64,000 nt of DNA from Riptortus pedestris. Its lineage: Eukaryota > Arthropoda > Insecta > Hemiptera > Alydidae. The stretch covers positions 74,750,501 through 74,814,500 of the forward strand of contig CM032232.1 in assembly GCA_019009955.1 (NCBI GenBank). Direction: 5' to 3'. The notes beneath the pieces are model-generated. The model searched no databases. It worked only from the letters and a program-made list of their open reading frames with translations, and was not told where the DNA came from. Position numbers and translations under genes: made by a program. Every line of letters begins with the position of its first letter. Positions within the stretch are counted from its first letter, which is position 1. Positions 23,263 to 35,984 of this stretch are shown here, in pieces.

Positions 23263-25847
23263 CTGTGAAACATTTTTGAATTACTCCATGTTTTTACTTT
23301 AAGAAATTTACTAAACTGAATTATTTTTAGTTATCCGAGAGTGTTGAATTCATGAGTCACAATACTTGGAGTTATATGATTAATAATACAAACGGTATTT
23401 ACTATTTATCAGATTAACCAAGCAACGAATCCCTATTTTTGAAGATATAGCTGCCAGTACAGCGGGCCCCTCCTTAATGCTCTTCTAATGCCTCTATTCA
23501 GCGAGTCTTAGGTCGTGCTAGTAGAAAACCGGCCTAGTCATGACGTGGAAATGGATCCTCTAAGCCCAGCAGAGAAACCAATTTTCCAGTCGGCTAAATG
23601 AGAGCAAATAGAAAATGGAGTCCTATTTACTGAGATAGGCTGGTCACGGGTTACTGTCTAAAAATACGAAGAGGTCGTGGAAAGACGACTGTTGGCACGG
23701 GTCGATCACGATCCTGAGCATAATTTTAAGAGATATAAAATTAATAAGTGACTGTGAGTAAGATTTAATAGTTAAGATATGAAGAAGAATTTTATTTCAC
23801 GACAAAAGTTTAGTTTTCAGTAAAATTAACTGAAAGAGAAGGACGGACAGTAGTTTTTTTTTCCTTGGCACGGTTTTCCATTTTCCGTGATGAAATGTTT
23901 TCTGATCATAGCCGTCAATGAAAATGAGATCCATTTAAATATAAAGTATATCTAATTATAATTATTGCTATAAAATACTTTCCGACTTGCAGTGGGTACC
24001 ATTCATTCATATGTATTTGTCAATAAGTGCTTTTACAGATGCAATTTTTATGATATGGTACAAACCATATCTCGTCATATGTGTCTCAATCCAGCACATG
24101 AAAAATATGCCCATAGATGTCTTGAGAAATTTGTCTCTCGACTGCTGGGTCAGTCTTTCTTCCGTTCATACCGGAACTGATGATACCTCCACAAACAAAC
24201 CAACGAATCTCCACATAAATATTTCATAATTGAATTTTGTCATTTCATTCATCCTGCAATAATGAAGTCAACCTTAATGAAATATGCTTAGTTTGTGCAG
24301 ATATACTTTTTTTCTTTATTGTTTATATTGGTTATTCTTACAATAATCGCATTTCGCGACTGGGGCGATTTAGGGACGAATCAGTTAAATGCCTATAATC
24401 ACTTTATTATATTTACGTAAGTATGTTCATTTCTGTAAATATTTTCAGTACTGTACTACATTATATTTTTTTTGAAAATGTTGTTATATTCAAGTAGTGT
24501 AACACGCGGTCTATATACTGGCTACGGTCATGTAGTAATTCAGTCAAAGTGTATGTTAGGTCCATGTGAGTTCTTAGATAGCAGTCAGTTAGTATATGTT
24601 TTATCCAAACATTTTCTTCAGAAAATGTTGACTGTTCCGATTAGTTTCATCTAAGTATGTATGCATGAAACCACTTGATGAAAAATCGCCTACCTTAATT
24701 TCTTATGTTTTCCTAACGTTATAGATATAAGCCGCAAAATGTTTAGGTTTTAGAGTTATTTCTTCGCAAATTTGATCATAAGTGAACACCATGTGGAAAT
24801 TTGAATACTTGGATTAATGGAGTTATTTGCAATTTCACGTAATGTAAATTTCAAATCTTGGTCACGTATGATTTTTCCGCAAGGAAGAAACAGACTATTG
24901 AATCTGATATGATGAAAATGGGCTTAGTTTAATTTTGACCTACATTGGGGAATGAGAATAATTATTACCGAATGTAGGCCAAAAATCGATCGTTTTGATC
25001 GTAATGCTACCTTTACGTGGCGAAGACCAAGAGTCAAATACTCAATCGAATTGTAACTTAAGTGTCACACCCATATGATATTCAATTCTTGTTTCTCCCT
25101 TAGGAGTAAATCAAACGTAAACAAAATTTAAAGTTTAAATTACGTGACTAGTCAAACTGGATGAGATGAAATAGACGGAAGGCTGAAAACAAAAAAATTG
25201 TAAATTACTCTATTAATATTATAAGAATGGCATTATTAACTATATTTCTTTGTCGATTACTCTCATTTTAACATTTTTTCGACTGACTCATTATAACTGA
25301 GATTAGGTATAATCATTGAACTTTGAGTTTTGGTCATTGGCCAACTATCTATATTTAGAAGAAACTATTAAATAACGTAAAATCAAATGAGAATGTCTTG
25401 GTATTTGAAAACAAATACAAATATTCCAATAAACCACTCTTAAAAAAGCAAAGAAAGAGTTATGCAAAAGAGAATAAACTTCCTAGTGCTCGCTTTTGGC
25501 TACGAGGTATCATGATCCCAAATTGTATCTTATTAAGCAATTCCATTCAAAATTATAAATAATTATGTAGAGAGTTATAGTTTGAGAATGTCCCTGAGTG
25601 ATTATGGTAAGATTTTAATATAGATCCAGAGACTCAGATTGATTTTGTGGTTATCTTCGACCGGATCTTCTACTGAAGAGTAGTCATTTGTAGCTATCAA
25701 CGAAATAAGCGTTTTATTTTACAACCAATAGTATAGCATTAGAATTAATAGCTCCAAGACCAATAGACAAGGCAATTTCCAGAGGAAATGAAATTTACCT
25801 GGCAAACAAGTGGTTGATAAGATATTCCTTTTTTCTTATCTATACAA
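23263..25847. other. Unassigned DNA
   Basis: No gene recognised. The stretches at 23870-23950 (TGAAAATGAGATCCATTTAAA) and 25165-25260 (GGCTGAAAAC...) weakly resemble family A internal segments but are too decayed to call. Open frames near 24000 and 24472 have no domain. Confidence 0.4.
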
Positions 25848-26055
25848 ATTAACACCTACCTTATGAATGTAAGGCTTATCAGGGCGGATTATCTACAGTT
25901 TACCACCATTTTATTGCCAGGATGGGAGCAGAGATTTTATTTAGTCAGTTAGTAACAAAGTAAATGCCTTTTTCCCATGTGGAAATTCAGTCCGCTATAT
26001 AAAGTATTCAATGAGTAAGACCAACGACTTAACACACATGGCTACCCTTAACCCA
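25848..26055 (-). mobile_element. tRNA-derived SINE (family S), near full length
   Basis: Minus strand. From the left it holds the 3' body (CGGATTATCTACAGTTTACC, CCAGGATGGGAGC), the TTTAGTCAGTTAGTAAC segment, a decayed B box, and the head (GAGTAAGACCAACGACTTAA, ACACATGGCTACC). All segments are in the family order, with many substitutions. Confidence 0.75.
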
Positions 26056-26769
26056 AAGATATTTTTAATTTAATGGTTTATCAGACCATTTACACTGTTT
26101 TTTTCTCTTTTTCTGGCAGGGCTTTATGTGGGTCGTTATCAGGAAAAAATTAAAATTACATTGAGCTCAGAAGTTAACAAATACTTTGCTCTCAAAGCAA
26201 CTGTTACTGTCAGTTTATTGTGATTGAAGATTACAAAATACAAAAGAAACAATATTGCATATTTTCTCTATTTATCTGACTGTTCAACAAAACACTAATA
26301 TTATAAAATGATATTGAAGTTTAAATGAGTGCTACTTAACCGTCCCGTTTAAGTTTATTTGTTTTATGTAATAGTTCCTATAATTGTTGCTATTTTATTG
26401 TTGAACACTGATGTGAGAGGACTTCCAAATCCAATAAATCCTTCCTATCTAATTAAACGTGTACAACTTCTGTCTACTCAATGAATGGTGGAGCTACATC
26501 TTTTTGGAGGGTTTATAGAAGGTGTTTAGTTAGCTTCGTAAAGGCAATACTCATAATGAAATACTTTTTAAATGAAAATGAAATAAATACCATTGAAAAA
26601 AGAAGACACGTAACAAACTCAAACCAACTAATAAAGTAAAATACAAATGAAAACTGTAAATATTGTAAAAAAAAAAAATCAAGCATCTTTTAATTATGGA
26701 TCAAAAAATGTAGAAATATTTAGTATTTCAAATACATCTTTAATCACTTAAAACATTTTTTCCTCATAA

Positions 26770-26928
26770 ACTTAACATCTTTTTTGTGCTACTATTGATA
26801 TAGTTATCTGACGTTTACCACCCTTTTATAGCTAGGGAGGGACTAATGATTTCATTCAACGAGATCATCACTAAATAAATCCCAATTACCCAAGCGAGAA
26901 TCGAATCCACATCTCTAGGTTACTAAGT
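26770..26928 (-). mobile_element. SINE (family S), 5'-truncated
   Basis: Body segments TTATCTGACGTTTACCACCC and TAGCTAGGGAGGGAC, then CATCACTAAATAAATCCC and a B box read as CGAGAATCGAATCC. The head beyond the B box is missing. Confidence 0.75.
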
Positions 26929-27984
26929 TGTATTAAATAAAATAATTCTTCACATCATTTACAATAAAGGAATAATAATTAATTTTAATATCAACGAAAA
27001 TGTTCATTGGTAATAATATAAATTTTGTATAATAGCAAATCCTACAATATCGATTTTCCAGCTAATTTATTTATTAACTGATAAATGTATTTTTATGAGT
27101 AGCGGTCTCTGCAATATATATACGACTTGCCACTAGAATCCCCATCGAGAGCCTACCCTAACACATTCATGTTATCAATCCTCGTTCACTCTGTACATGT
27201 ATCAACCGATGATTACAAATCAACTTCTCAAGCACGTTCATTAAAAATATATTTTTTTTTAAAAAAAAAAGGAATCTCTAATTCAAGAGTGTGGCAACAC
27301 AATGTCGAGAGCAAATATGCTGACGAAAATCAAAAAACACAATTTCCTCAATAGCTCAACTACTATTGACTTTGCTTAAAAAAATGCTCATTATTAATAC
27401 TATTTATAATATATTTTGACGTATTTGCGTATTGATACGTCCTCAAAATCTGAGGCCTCTAAACAACGAATGTCAGAATTGAACCCGTTTCATGTTACTC
27501 TCAATTTCAAGACTATATAAAAGTCAGTGCTTAAACGCAGTCTAGACGAGGGGTGTCAATTCCAAGGTCACTGGCTGACTGCGTATTAGTATTATGTATC
27601 ATCTTCTCTTGAAGAGGCATTCGATTGAGAGAGAAAAAAAAATTAAAATATGTAGGGTTTTATAACAATGGATTAGAGAAAAGGGAGGATGTGATTCGTA
27701 AATACAGACACATTACGTTTTAATGATTTCATATTAACGTACTATTTCTTTAGAAAAAAATGACTGATTCACTTCACATAAGAGGGTGAATACTCAGTAA
27801 TTGAAAAGTGATTTCCTCAATATGCATCCAATGACTACTTCAAAATTCCAAAACAAGTAAATGATTCAACTGAGAAGTTGTTATAAAGCGCTAAGAGTAT
27901 CCAGCATTCATATTTGAACAAGAAACCATTTTTATTTCAAACCCCACCGACGAGGGTAAAACAGCCAGTAAAGAAGGAGCGGTG
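26929..27984. other. Unassigned AT-rich DNA
   Basis: No gene or repeat recognised. The open frame at 27127-27354 contains a poly-A derived Lys run and has no domain. Confidence 0.4.
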
Positions 27985-28251
27985 TCATTCTCTAGCGTGA
28001 CCCTTTTGGTTGGGTGGAGGGGATAAGGTTCCTTGAGAAAGAGCTACACCATTAGGGCCGGAAGAGGGCATACCTGCAACAGTTCCCACGCTGGGCCCAA
28101 CGGTCTTGGGAACTGCTTGGAAAATGGGGAAAATCTCGGGGGACAGATGCTTCTGCCTTGTTATTCCATCTGTACTCGTCTCTACCGTGAGAATGTACAC
28201 CACTCGGTGTGGCCAATGGTTACTCCGCCATACCCCTTTTTACCCATTTGA
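27985..28251. other. GC-rich island with a hairpin, function unknown
   Basis: This patch is clearly GC-richer than the surrounding DNA and is open for about 72 codons on each strand (minus 27985-28203, plus 28033-28251). The minus translation is rich in Pro, Ser and Gly and has no domain I recognise. A perfect 9-bp inverted repeat (CAGTTCCCA at 28080-28088, TGGGAACTG at 28107-28115) has GGGCCC in its loop. It could be a decayed exon, a transposon fragment or a structured non-coding piece. I cannot decide between them. Confidence 0.3.
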
Positions 28252-30199
28252 AAGAAATCAATTATAGATCTGTGTATACTCATGAACTCAGTTTTCAAAA
28301 CATTCTTACAAATTTCCTCCGCCAAATTTGTGGCATAATCGTTCCTAATTCTAAAATTACCAAAAATCGTATGGATCTTATTTACTATGAGTCGAGGAGA
28401 AAAGAATTAGATTATATATATGTCACGACAATTACACCCTAAAATATGTTTTATATTTGTTTCTGCAACGCCAATTATTGGAATTTCTTCTCGTTTTCAA
28501 CCTCCAATAAACCACAACTTCCCATGTGGTTTTCTCAATAACCAAATAAGTGATATTTGTGTGTTAAATACTTTGTATTAGTTACTAAGGCATATGTGAG
28601 GACTTTGTTACTTCGAAATTGTGAAGTGATTTGCATATCTTTTTAACTGAAAAATCGTATATATACTTAATCTTTGTAAATTTACGAATATATTATTGAG
28701 GAACTGTCCGCGGAAGATCGACGAGTATTTAGATTGGTATGTTCAAAATGTAGAATGAAATAAACTCCTTCTTGTTCAATGAATGAAAAAAAAAATAAAA
28801 TTTAAGAGCATTAAATTGATTTATTGTACGCCTTAGTAAATGGAGAGAAATATTATTTGATTTAGTAAATAAAATTTAATAAAAAAATAGTTGGTCTGGT
28901 ATTTCCTATGCGCTTAAAAAGAATTAATATTGTCAAAAAAAATACTATTTAATGTTTTAGTACATCAATAGATTTTTGTGTCAGGTACAAATTATTTATC
29001 CTTACTAAATTTAGTAAAATTCACCACTAAATAGATGGTGTTGTTAGCAGGAAATCAATCCTAACCCTGCAGTGAAAATTAAAATATTTTAGCTGCTTAA
29101 AATATTTCAGTCACTACAATGCAAGGGCGATTATAAAATTTCATGTTCTAGTTCATATAACTACTGGAATTAATGAGATGAGTTAGAACATACAAGTACT
29201 TACATATCATGTATAGCTCCAAATGATGGGTAAAATTTCTTAAAAGCGCACAAAAATATAGCTACTATTTATTAGGGTCTGTCTTTTAAACAAAAATATT
29301 TTCTTACTAGTCTTCCCTATTACATGAATTTATTTGGCGATGAAAATAATGCGACATAAAGATCGTCGAGTACGTGACTATGGCCTTTATGACATCCAAT
29401 AAAAATACCAACATTCGGAAAGATTTAAACAACAAGCCCACTTTATTCATTTAACTTTTCATACTTTAAGAAATAAAATTTAAATGTTTTTAAAGGATTT
29501 CCTAATTTGAAAAAGATTATCTCAGCCAAAACATGGTAGGTACTTTTAAGTTCTTCTTTTAAGTCTAAATTTATATTAACCACCGGCTAATCCTATTTTC
29601 TTTGAACCAGGAAATCTCCATGAGGTCTAAATTTACTTCTCAAAGGCAGCCAACTTCTTCTGCATCTTATATTTTCTTTTTGCTTTCATCTCTGGAATGA
29701 GGCCTTGCTTTAAAGGATAATCTTGAGAGCAAGCAGATCCCTCAGAACCTTTTTAAATATAGTCTTTTAAAGGATCATTATAATTGACTTTATTCTCTAC
29801 TAAGGCGTTTACTTTCCATAAAAGAATTATTGAATTACGCTGTTAGTTGGAGTTGAAACAATTGCACATGCTTTCATGCGGAAAAATAATTGTGAGATTT
29901 TAATTTAACTTATTTTTTACACTCATGGGTGATCAGTAGTTTAGGTGTTGTACTACAACTAAAGAGATAGTTTTGTTCACATATTGATACAAAATTCGAT
30001 ATCTAGCTTTTTTCGTGCGTTTAATATACGACAACATTTCTAGCTGCTGAAACCTATTTTCCTTGCGATTTTTCTAATAACTTAAAGGCGTCAAAGAATG
30101 AACCTCATTACCGATTTTTATAGCCTTATTTAAAAAAGAAGAAAAACAATTCTGTCTGCCACAAACATTTTAGTCACCATTATTAGATGGGAACAACAG
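28252..30199. other. Unassigned AT-rich DNA
   Basis: No gene or repeat recognised on either strand. Confidence 0.4.
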
Positions 30200-30710
30200 A
30201 GAGTTGACCGAGAAAATCGAAAATTCAAAATTCCTTCATTATTATTGGTTGGATGGAAACATTGTATATAACCAATCTTGTTTTAAATTTAATTTCACAT
30301 AAATGTTGTTCTTTCCTTCAAATATTAAGCGAGATACTTGCATTTTTTCGTTTTCAGCCTTCAGTAAACCCACACATTTAGTCAAACGTTAACAATAAGC
30401 CAATATATCATGAAACGTCTTATTTCAATCTTAAATGCTGAATATTGTTTTCAGCAGAGTTTTACTATGTATGTTAAGAGCATATAAGTTGTTTGATGAC
30501 GTCATCCACTAAGATTTTATCAAAAATGTTTACTTGATCCTATGCCATATTCAATATTCAGCCGTTTCAACGAACACTCGTAAATCCGTACAACTGGTTT
30601 TTGCATAAAAAGAGAGAATACATGGCGAGATGAGATCACTACTGTGTCATACTTGCATGTGGGAAATATGCTTGGTTTACACAGCCCCTGTGCTGCGGAT
30701 TTCAGAATGA
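30200..30710 (-). repeat. Family A repeat, 3' part missing
   Basis: Minus strand. It runs from an internal segment (GTATATAACCAATCTTGTTT, TAAGCGAGATACTTGCA, TTTTCAGCCTTCAGTAAACC) to the 5' end of the second subfamily (GCGAGATGAGATCACTACTG, TTTACACAGCCCCTGTGC). The (TA)n tract and 3' hairpin are absent. An open frame overlapping it (30520-30726) is not a gene. Confidence 0.75.
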
Positions 30711-31949
30711 TCCAGTTTAATCTCAAAACCTACACAAGTCCCATGTTTCTTCCTTTATTGAAAAACTACATAATCTTAACCACTAGAATTTCCTGATTGA
30801 CTTTTAATCTTGCTTTAATTTTTCGCAATCCCTAGTCATTGTACGTTATACTACATCTAGAATTAGCAATATTGTACTTGCAGCATTTATTGAGGCGAAA
30901 TCTTATACTTGGTCTTTGGAAGAACTCTGTTAAAAGTTATTTCTACTCCACTAGCAGCTTTGCGCTAACCTTCCTTGATAAAATATGAGTAGTGAAACCA
31001 ATACATATAATACTCATGGCCAATCTAAGGCCGTATAAAATTATTTGAAACAACAGCTTCTCTAGTGAGGTTATTAATGATTGGTTTACAAAACTATATA
31101 TCTTTCCGCTCATGTCACTTGAATAACGGTATTAAATTTAACGATTTTTTTATATTATTTTTGATTCAACTAATAATAATTGTAATTGGCCGTTACCTAT
31201 CCTCTGATAAAAATAAATGATTCTAAGCTTTCATTCAAACTCATGATTAAACAGTGAAATATTAAATTAATTATTTTTTACATTTGATTAAAAAAAAGGA
31301 TCACTTGTCTAAAATATATCATTTTCTAGGTAAAAACATAGAACCGAGTAAACAATGAATAAAACATTCAAAAATAATTTAGCATAAACATATATCTTTT
31401 AAAATCGGCTTAAATAATATAAAATCCTTAAAAATATTCATCATTATTCTTTTCAAGAGTTCTATTGCTAAGAATTGAATGGAATACTTAACAAATAGAA
31501 GAAGGAAATAAGGGCGTAGAAAAAAAACGCTGGATAACTCTAATTACCTGACAGTTTACTATACGGGTCCCATCAGAACCTTCCACACTAATATGACGTG
31601 CACACATCCACAATAGAATGGAAAACAATTTTTTTTCTTGCACCTTTGAATTTCCTCCAGCTAATTTTCAATTAAACTGGTGAGTAGCGTACTCATTTAC
31701 TTTTCATCTCTCGCGTATATCCACATTTTAGTTTTCTTTCAATAATTCGATATCATGTTGAATGATTATTGCAATGGATTATTAATAAAATATTATTGCT
31801 AACTCACCTATCCTGAACATAAGGTTGGTTGCATCGTTTTGAACCATTACGGGCATGTACAGTCCTTTTGAACGGACGTATTTTTCTCATCTACTTTCTA
31901 GAATTTGCGGGCGTTAGAAAAAGTTTTTCAAATATCCACATATTTAGAT
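30711..31949. other. Unassigned AT-rich DNA
   Basis: No gene or repeat recognised. Confidence 0.4.
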
Positions 31950-32121
31950 TCACACACACTAGAGTGGCGAGTTCGATTCTTGCCTGGGCAAAGGAAATTA
32001 TTTAGTGACGGAACATTAAATAACATCCTAAATCCCACCCTGATTAGAAAAGGGTGACAACCTGTAGATAACCCGTCCTAATTAGCCTTAGTTGCAGAAA
32101 GTGGACATTAATAACTAAAAT
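31950..32121 (+). mobile_element. tRNA-derived SINE (family S), 5'-truncated
   Basis: It starts just before the B box (GTTCGATTCT at 31971-31980) and continues through CCTGGGCAAAGGAAATTATT, TAGTGACG, the CCCACCCTG segment and AACCTGTAGATAACCCGTCC to an A-rich tail. The A-box half is missing. The next SINE begins 10 bp later in the same orientation. Confidence 0.85.
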
Positions 32122-32129
32122 ATTCACAT

Positions 32130-32362
32130 AGGGGCTCAGGTTAGCCATGTGAGTTAAAGCGTTGACTTTAATCTCACATGGTAAACCTAGAGTGGCGAGT
32201 TCAAATACCACCTCGGCAAATAGGAATTTATTTAGTGAAAAACTAATTAAATAAAATCCTTAGTCCCACCCAGGCTAGAAAAGGGCGGTAACCTGTATTT
32301 AACCCGTCCCAATTAGCCATAATTGAATAAAGTGGACGTTATTAAATAAATAAATAAAAAAA
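32130..32362 (+). mobile_element. tRNA-derived SINE (family S), full length
   Basis: This is one of the two best complete copies, about 232 bp. It starts GGGGCTCAGG, has an A-box-like TAGCCATGTGAG at 32142-32153, a mutated B box near 32195, the conserved body, and an (AAAT)n tail. The 8-bp repeat ATTCACAT at 32122-32129 and 32363-32370 looks like its target site duplication. SINEs of this type are transcribed by RNA polymerase III from the internal boxes and moved by a partner LINE. The partner is not identified here. Confidence 0.9.
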
Positions 32363-32370
32363 ATTCACAT

Positions 32371-33221
32371 CATGAATAAACTCTCAATTTATGTATACGA
32401 TTCAGTAATTTTAAATAGAAAATTTATATACAAAAAAAATTCATAAATAGCTCTCAAGAAAATTTGATTAAGATCGTTAGCCATCAGAGATACTCGTAAA
32501 AGAGAGGTTTCAAATTAGCGAATACCTTTCACTTTCTTGTTTAAAATAATCCTCGGTTGAAGGCATGACCTATGCATCAGTTTTCTTCAACTTGTGATTA
32601 TATTTGCCGCAAATAATAGGTAGTAACCGCTGAGGAATGTACACAGCTTTCATATTGCTCGTTTAGCCTTTTACTTGTCTTTTTTTTTCTTATTTCAGAA
32701 AGTAGGAGCTTTCTAGACAGTTATCGTTCATTATTTCTGTAATAGGCTTACTGTTCTAAATTATATATTGACTATATCTTGTTCGTAGTTTATTACTCGG
32801 GTTTAATTAACAATAACAATATTTCAAGTTATTGAGCTAACAAGCATTCCTATTGCTTATTTCTTGGATAACCTCTAAAGATTTCTTCCTAAATACTCCC
32901 ATTCTGATTACATTTTTTTCTTCAAAATGTTGATTACAAAGGACAATTGCTATCACCCAATAGGAAACGAATATAACATAGCGTCACTATCATTGATTCA
33001 TGTCTTACAAAATAGAACCCAATTTTTTAAAGGTTAAATACTGTTATATATATAAGTTGATTGGACCATTAAGTAAATAATTTTTTTTTTTTTTTTTCGT
33101 ATAAAGCTTTATATTTCATTTGTCGATATAACCATATTTAGCTTATTTTTAAGTCTCAAAGACATTATCTTAAAGGCTTTATTGAATTATGGAACCTTAA
33201 AAAAAATATAATTATAGAATT
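32371..33221. other. Unassigned AT-rich DNA
   Basis: No gene recognised. A T run of about 17 lies near 33078-33097. Confidence 0.4.
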
Positions 33222-33432
33222 GTGAATGTTAGTTAAACCATTGGTTTTGATGAGCTTCGTAAACCTGAAGTCGTGGGTAAGATTCCCACCCCATTAATAG
33301 GAAATTAATAGGGTACTGACGAATCATTAAATAAAATTCGTTGTACCATGAGGGCTAGAAAAGAGTGGTAACCTGTAACTAACCCGTCCCTATTAGCCAT
33401 AGTTGCATTAGTTGGACGTCAATAAATAACAA
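33222..33432 (+). mobile_element. tRNA-derived SINE (family S), diverged copy
   Basis: The head is decayed (TTAGTTAAACCATTGG) and the B box reads GGTAAGATTCCCACC. The body is GGCTAGAAAAGAGTGGTAAC, CTGTAACTAACCCGTCCC and ATAGTTGCATTAGTTGGACG, with an AATAAATAA tail. All parts are in family order. Confidence 0.75.
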
Positions 33433-35049
33433 CATTTGAATCATAGACCAGATTCTATTTTTGTCAGACAACAACTACCTCTAAATTCACAAAGTTCTAC
33501 GAAGAGAACATAGATTTCTGGAATATAAAACAGATCCCAGCTATCAATAAATAAAAGTGCATTGTGTTTCTAAAAATACCATTTTAAATTACTTCCGACA
33601 TATGTATACATGATCTCATTTGCGTCAAGCTTAATGTAAATAAAATATTTACTTATGCAATATGCACTTAATAATACAACTTAATAAACTGCAATTCCTA
33701 TTTTGGTACATTTTATTTTAAACTCCCTTCTTCTTTGTAAATAGTTATCCAAATTTGTGGCTACTAATTGAATGTAATGCAGTAATGTTATTCCATAATC
33801 GTCTTACATTCTTAACCTTCACGTAATTCTTGCAAATCACACTTTCCGGGAATTAATTTATTATTGATTAATGGTACTCCACAATATGATTGCAACAGTG
33901 GTAATAGGAGAAAATCCCTTTTACTTGCATTCTTTGACACTACAATTGCATTGTTTTGAAAACTACAATTCTGATAGCAGACTTTGACATTCACTTTATT
34001 TATGCAACTTTTACTCATTTGTATAATTAATCTCTATTATAGCTGTCTTATGAAATAAACAAATAATCATACTACTCAATTTTATAATAATAATAATAAT
34101 AACTCGTTCGCATCGACTTATTACAGATTATCCATTACTACGTCTAACTTTTGCTATTTTAGGGTTTGAAATATAATCCCATTTCCTGTCTTACCCGATG
34201 GAAGAAAATCTCTGTCTCAGGCTGATATCCGATTATGGCTTGCCTCAGCATCAATGCAAGTATAAAATCTGCGCGACCATTCTGATTAATTCAAATAGTC
34301 TTATTACAGATTTTTTTCTTTTTATCGGTGGTCTTGCAACCTCTTTGTGAGTTTTAGATCATAGATTCGATCAAAATGCATGGCAAAAATGTATTGAATT
34401 TGAGACACGATTGTCAAATGAAAGAGAATCAAGGATACCATCGAATAGCTCATCGAATGTATAACTCACCTGCATTTAAAACTACCATCCTTGTAGGGCC
34501 TGACCCTCTGCGGTGGTTTTCGGCTAGCGCCTTACTTTCTATTGGTATTTCACAAAGACCCTTTTCAGATATGTGCCCCATGCTACGAATAAACAGCAGA
34601 CAAATTCTCTTTTATCACCTTCTTCAGTTTTCGCTTCGAAACGATAACTGTAACTTTGTCATATTTTTAGATTATAGGGTATCACAATAGGAATTCTAAA
34701 TTGTTAGTTTGGTGATTCCGCTTGTATTCCATATCAGCTGTTCTTTAAGTTCTCAATAAATCTACATCAGAATGATTCTCTTGGTTACCAGTTTTAATTT
34801 TATGTTTGTTTTTTTTTTTTTTTTAAGAGTTTATGTTTTAAAACAATAAATTATTGTAAGGTGGCAGGTTTATATAAAAATTTCCTTTCTTCAAGAGGCA
34901 TTAAATGAGAGAGCCTGGGACCATTCTGTTTTCCAAACCCTAACTTGTAATTGCTGAATAATTCTATCCATTCAAAAAAGGCACTTCTTAAAATCAAAAA
35001 GGGCAATTGGCAAAAAAATACATTTTTTTTTTAATGTATTGGTTTTGCC
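33433..35049. other. Unassigned DNA
   Basis: It includes the longest unexplained open frame in the window, plus 34376-34690 (104 codons). Its translation has no signal peptide, domain or motif I recognise, and the flanks show no clear splice or promoter pattern. Another frame at 33812-34018 (minus) is equally anonymous. I do not call either a gene. Confidence 0.4.
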
Positions 35050-35115
35050 ACTTTTTAACACCAAATTGTCCTAATTAGCCTTAAAAGCACGAATTGGGCG
35101 TTAATAAATAAATAA
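35050..35115 (+). mobile_element. SINE (family S) 3' fragment
   Basis: AATTGTCCTAATTAGCC, GAATTGGGCGTTAATAAATA and an AATAA tail match the last about 60 bp of the family. Confidence 0.6.
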
Positions 35116-35815
35116 CCCTATCTTGTGTGCTCCACGCGCGAACTCTTCATCAATGCAGCTACTGCAACCATTTACATCTGAAAAAGTCTCACCGATTGAG
35201 TCCATTAGAAATTCATATTTTATTAAACTGCTATTTATTTACATTTATAAAACGTTACATTGACTTTCCTTAAGAAGTAATCAGATTTTGAGGAATATCA
35301 AAGAATAAAAGGGACATGGAGTCAGGCCAGTGAACCCAATTACAGGATGATGTTGGAATTCCCCAGATTGTGCTAAGGGAGACTGTTTAACCGCCCCCCC
35401 CCCCTCAATATTTCTGTGACTTTCCACCCCCAGCTCTAAAGCAGCCCCACCCAGCTTCCTTTGCAAATATCCTTCCAGAAACTGTCAAACAGTATTCCCA
35501 ACACTCTTAAAAGATACTGCTGCGTTTCGTTTTAATTCCTAGGTGCAAGAATAACAAAGTGATTATTTTTAAACAGCTCCACATTCCCTTATTTATTTTG
35601 TACTAGTTTTATTTTATTTCGACAACTTTTATTTTTTTTTTTTTAATTTCCATTTAAAATATAAAAGAATTTTTTTTTTCAAAGATTGCATTACTAATAG
35701 CTATTTAAATTCCCCAGCAACTAACAAATCCCTACTTATCTGCAAGTTGTCGTAGTAGATACATGTTAAATAGGACGAAATAACTAATTCTTCTGGGACA
35801 TTGATTATAATAAAA
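35116..35815. other. Unassigned DNA with an 11-bp C run
   Basis: An uninterrupted run of 11 C lies at 35394-35404. A minus-strand open frame (35281-35466) crosses it and reads a Gly run, so it is probably artefactual. Nothing else recognised. Confidence 0.4.
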
Positions 35816-35984
35816 CAGGAAGTCAAAATATCTCCGTTATTATGAGTTGGATCGAAAAATGTTTTTTAAACAATCGTATTGTAAGTTTCATTTTATACGA
35901 TTTTTGTTTTACGAATTATATTTCTAACTATTATTAACCGATATGTGTATATTTTTCTTTCTCAGTTAACTAACTCCATTCATT
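35816..35984 (-). repeat. Family A repeat, internal fragment
   Basis: AATATCTCCGTTATTATGAG, TTGGATCGAAAAATG and TTATTAACCGATATGTG match the central part of family A. Both termini are absent. Confidence 0.6.

Noticed and set aside
31971..31980. B-box-like GTTCGATTCT suggesting a tRNA gene
   Set aside because: The surrounding sequence recurs as a SINE with a tail and duplications, and no tRNA acceptor stem closes around it. The same holds for 6770 and 47354.
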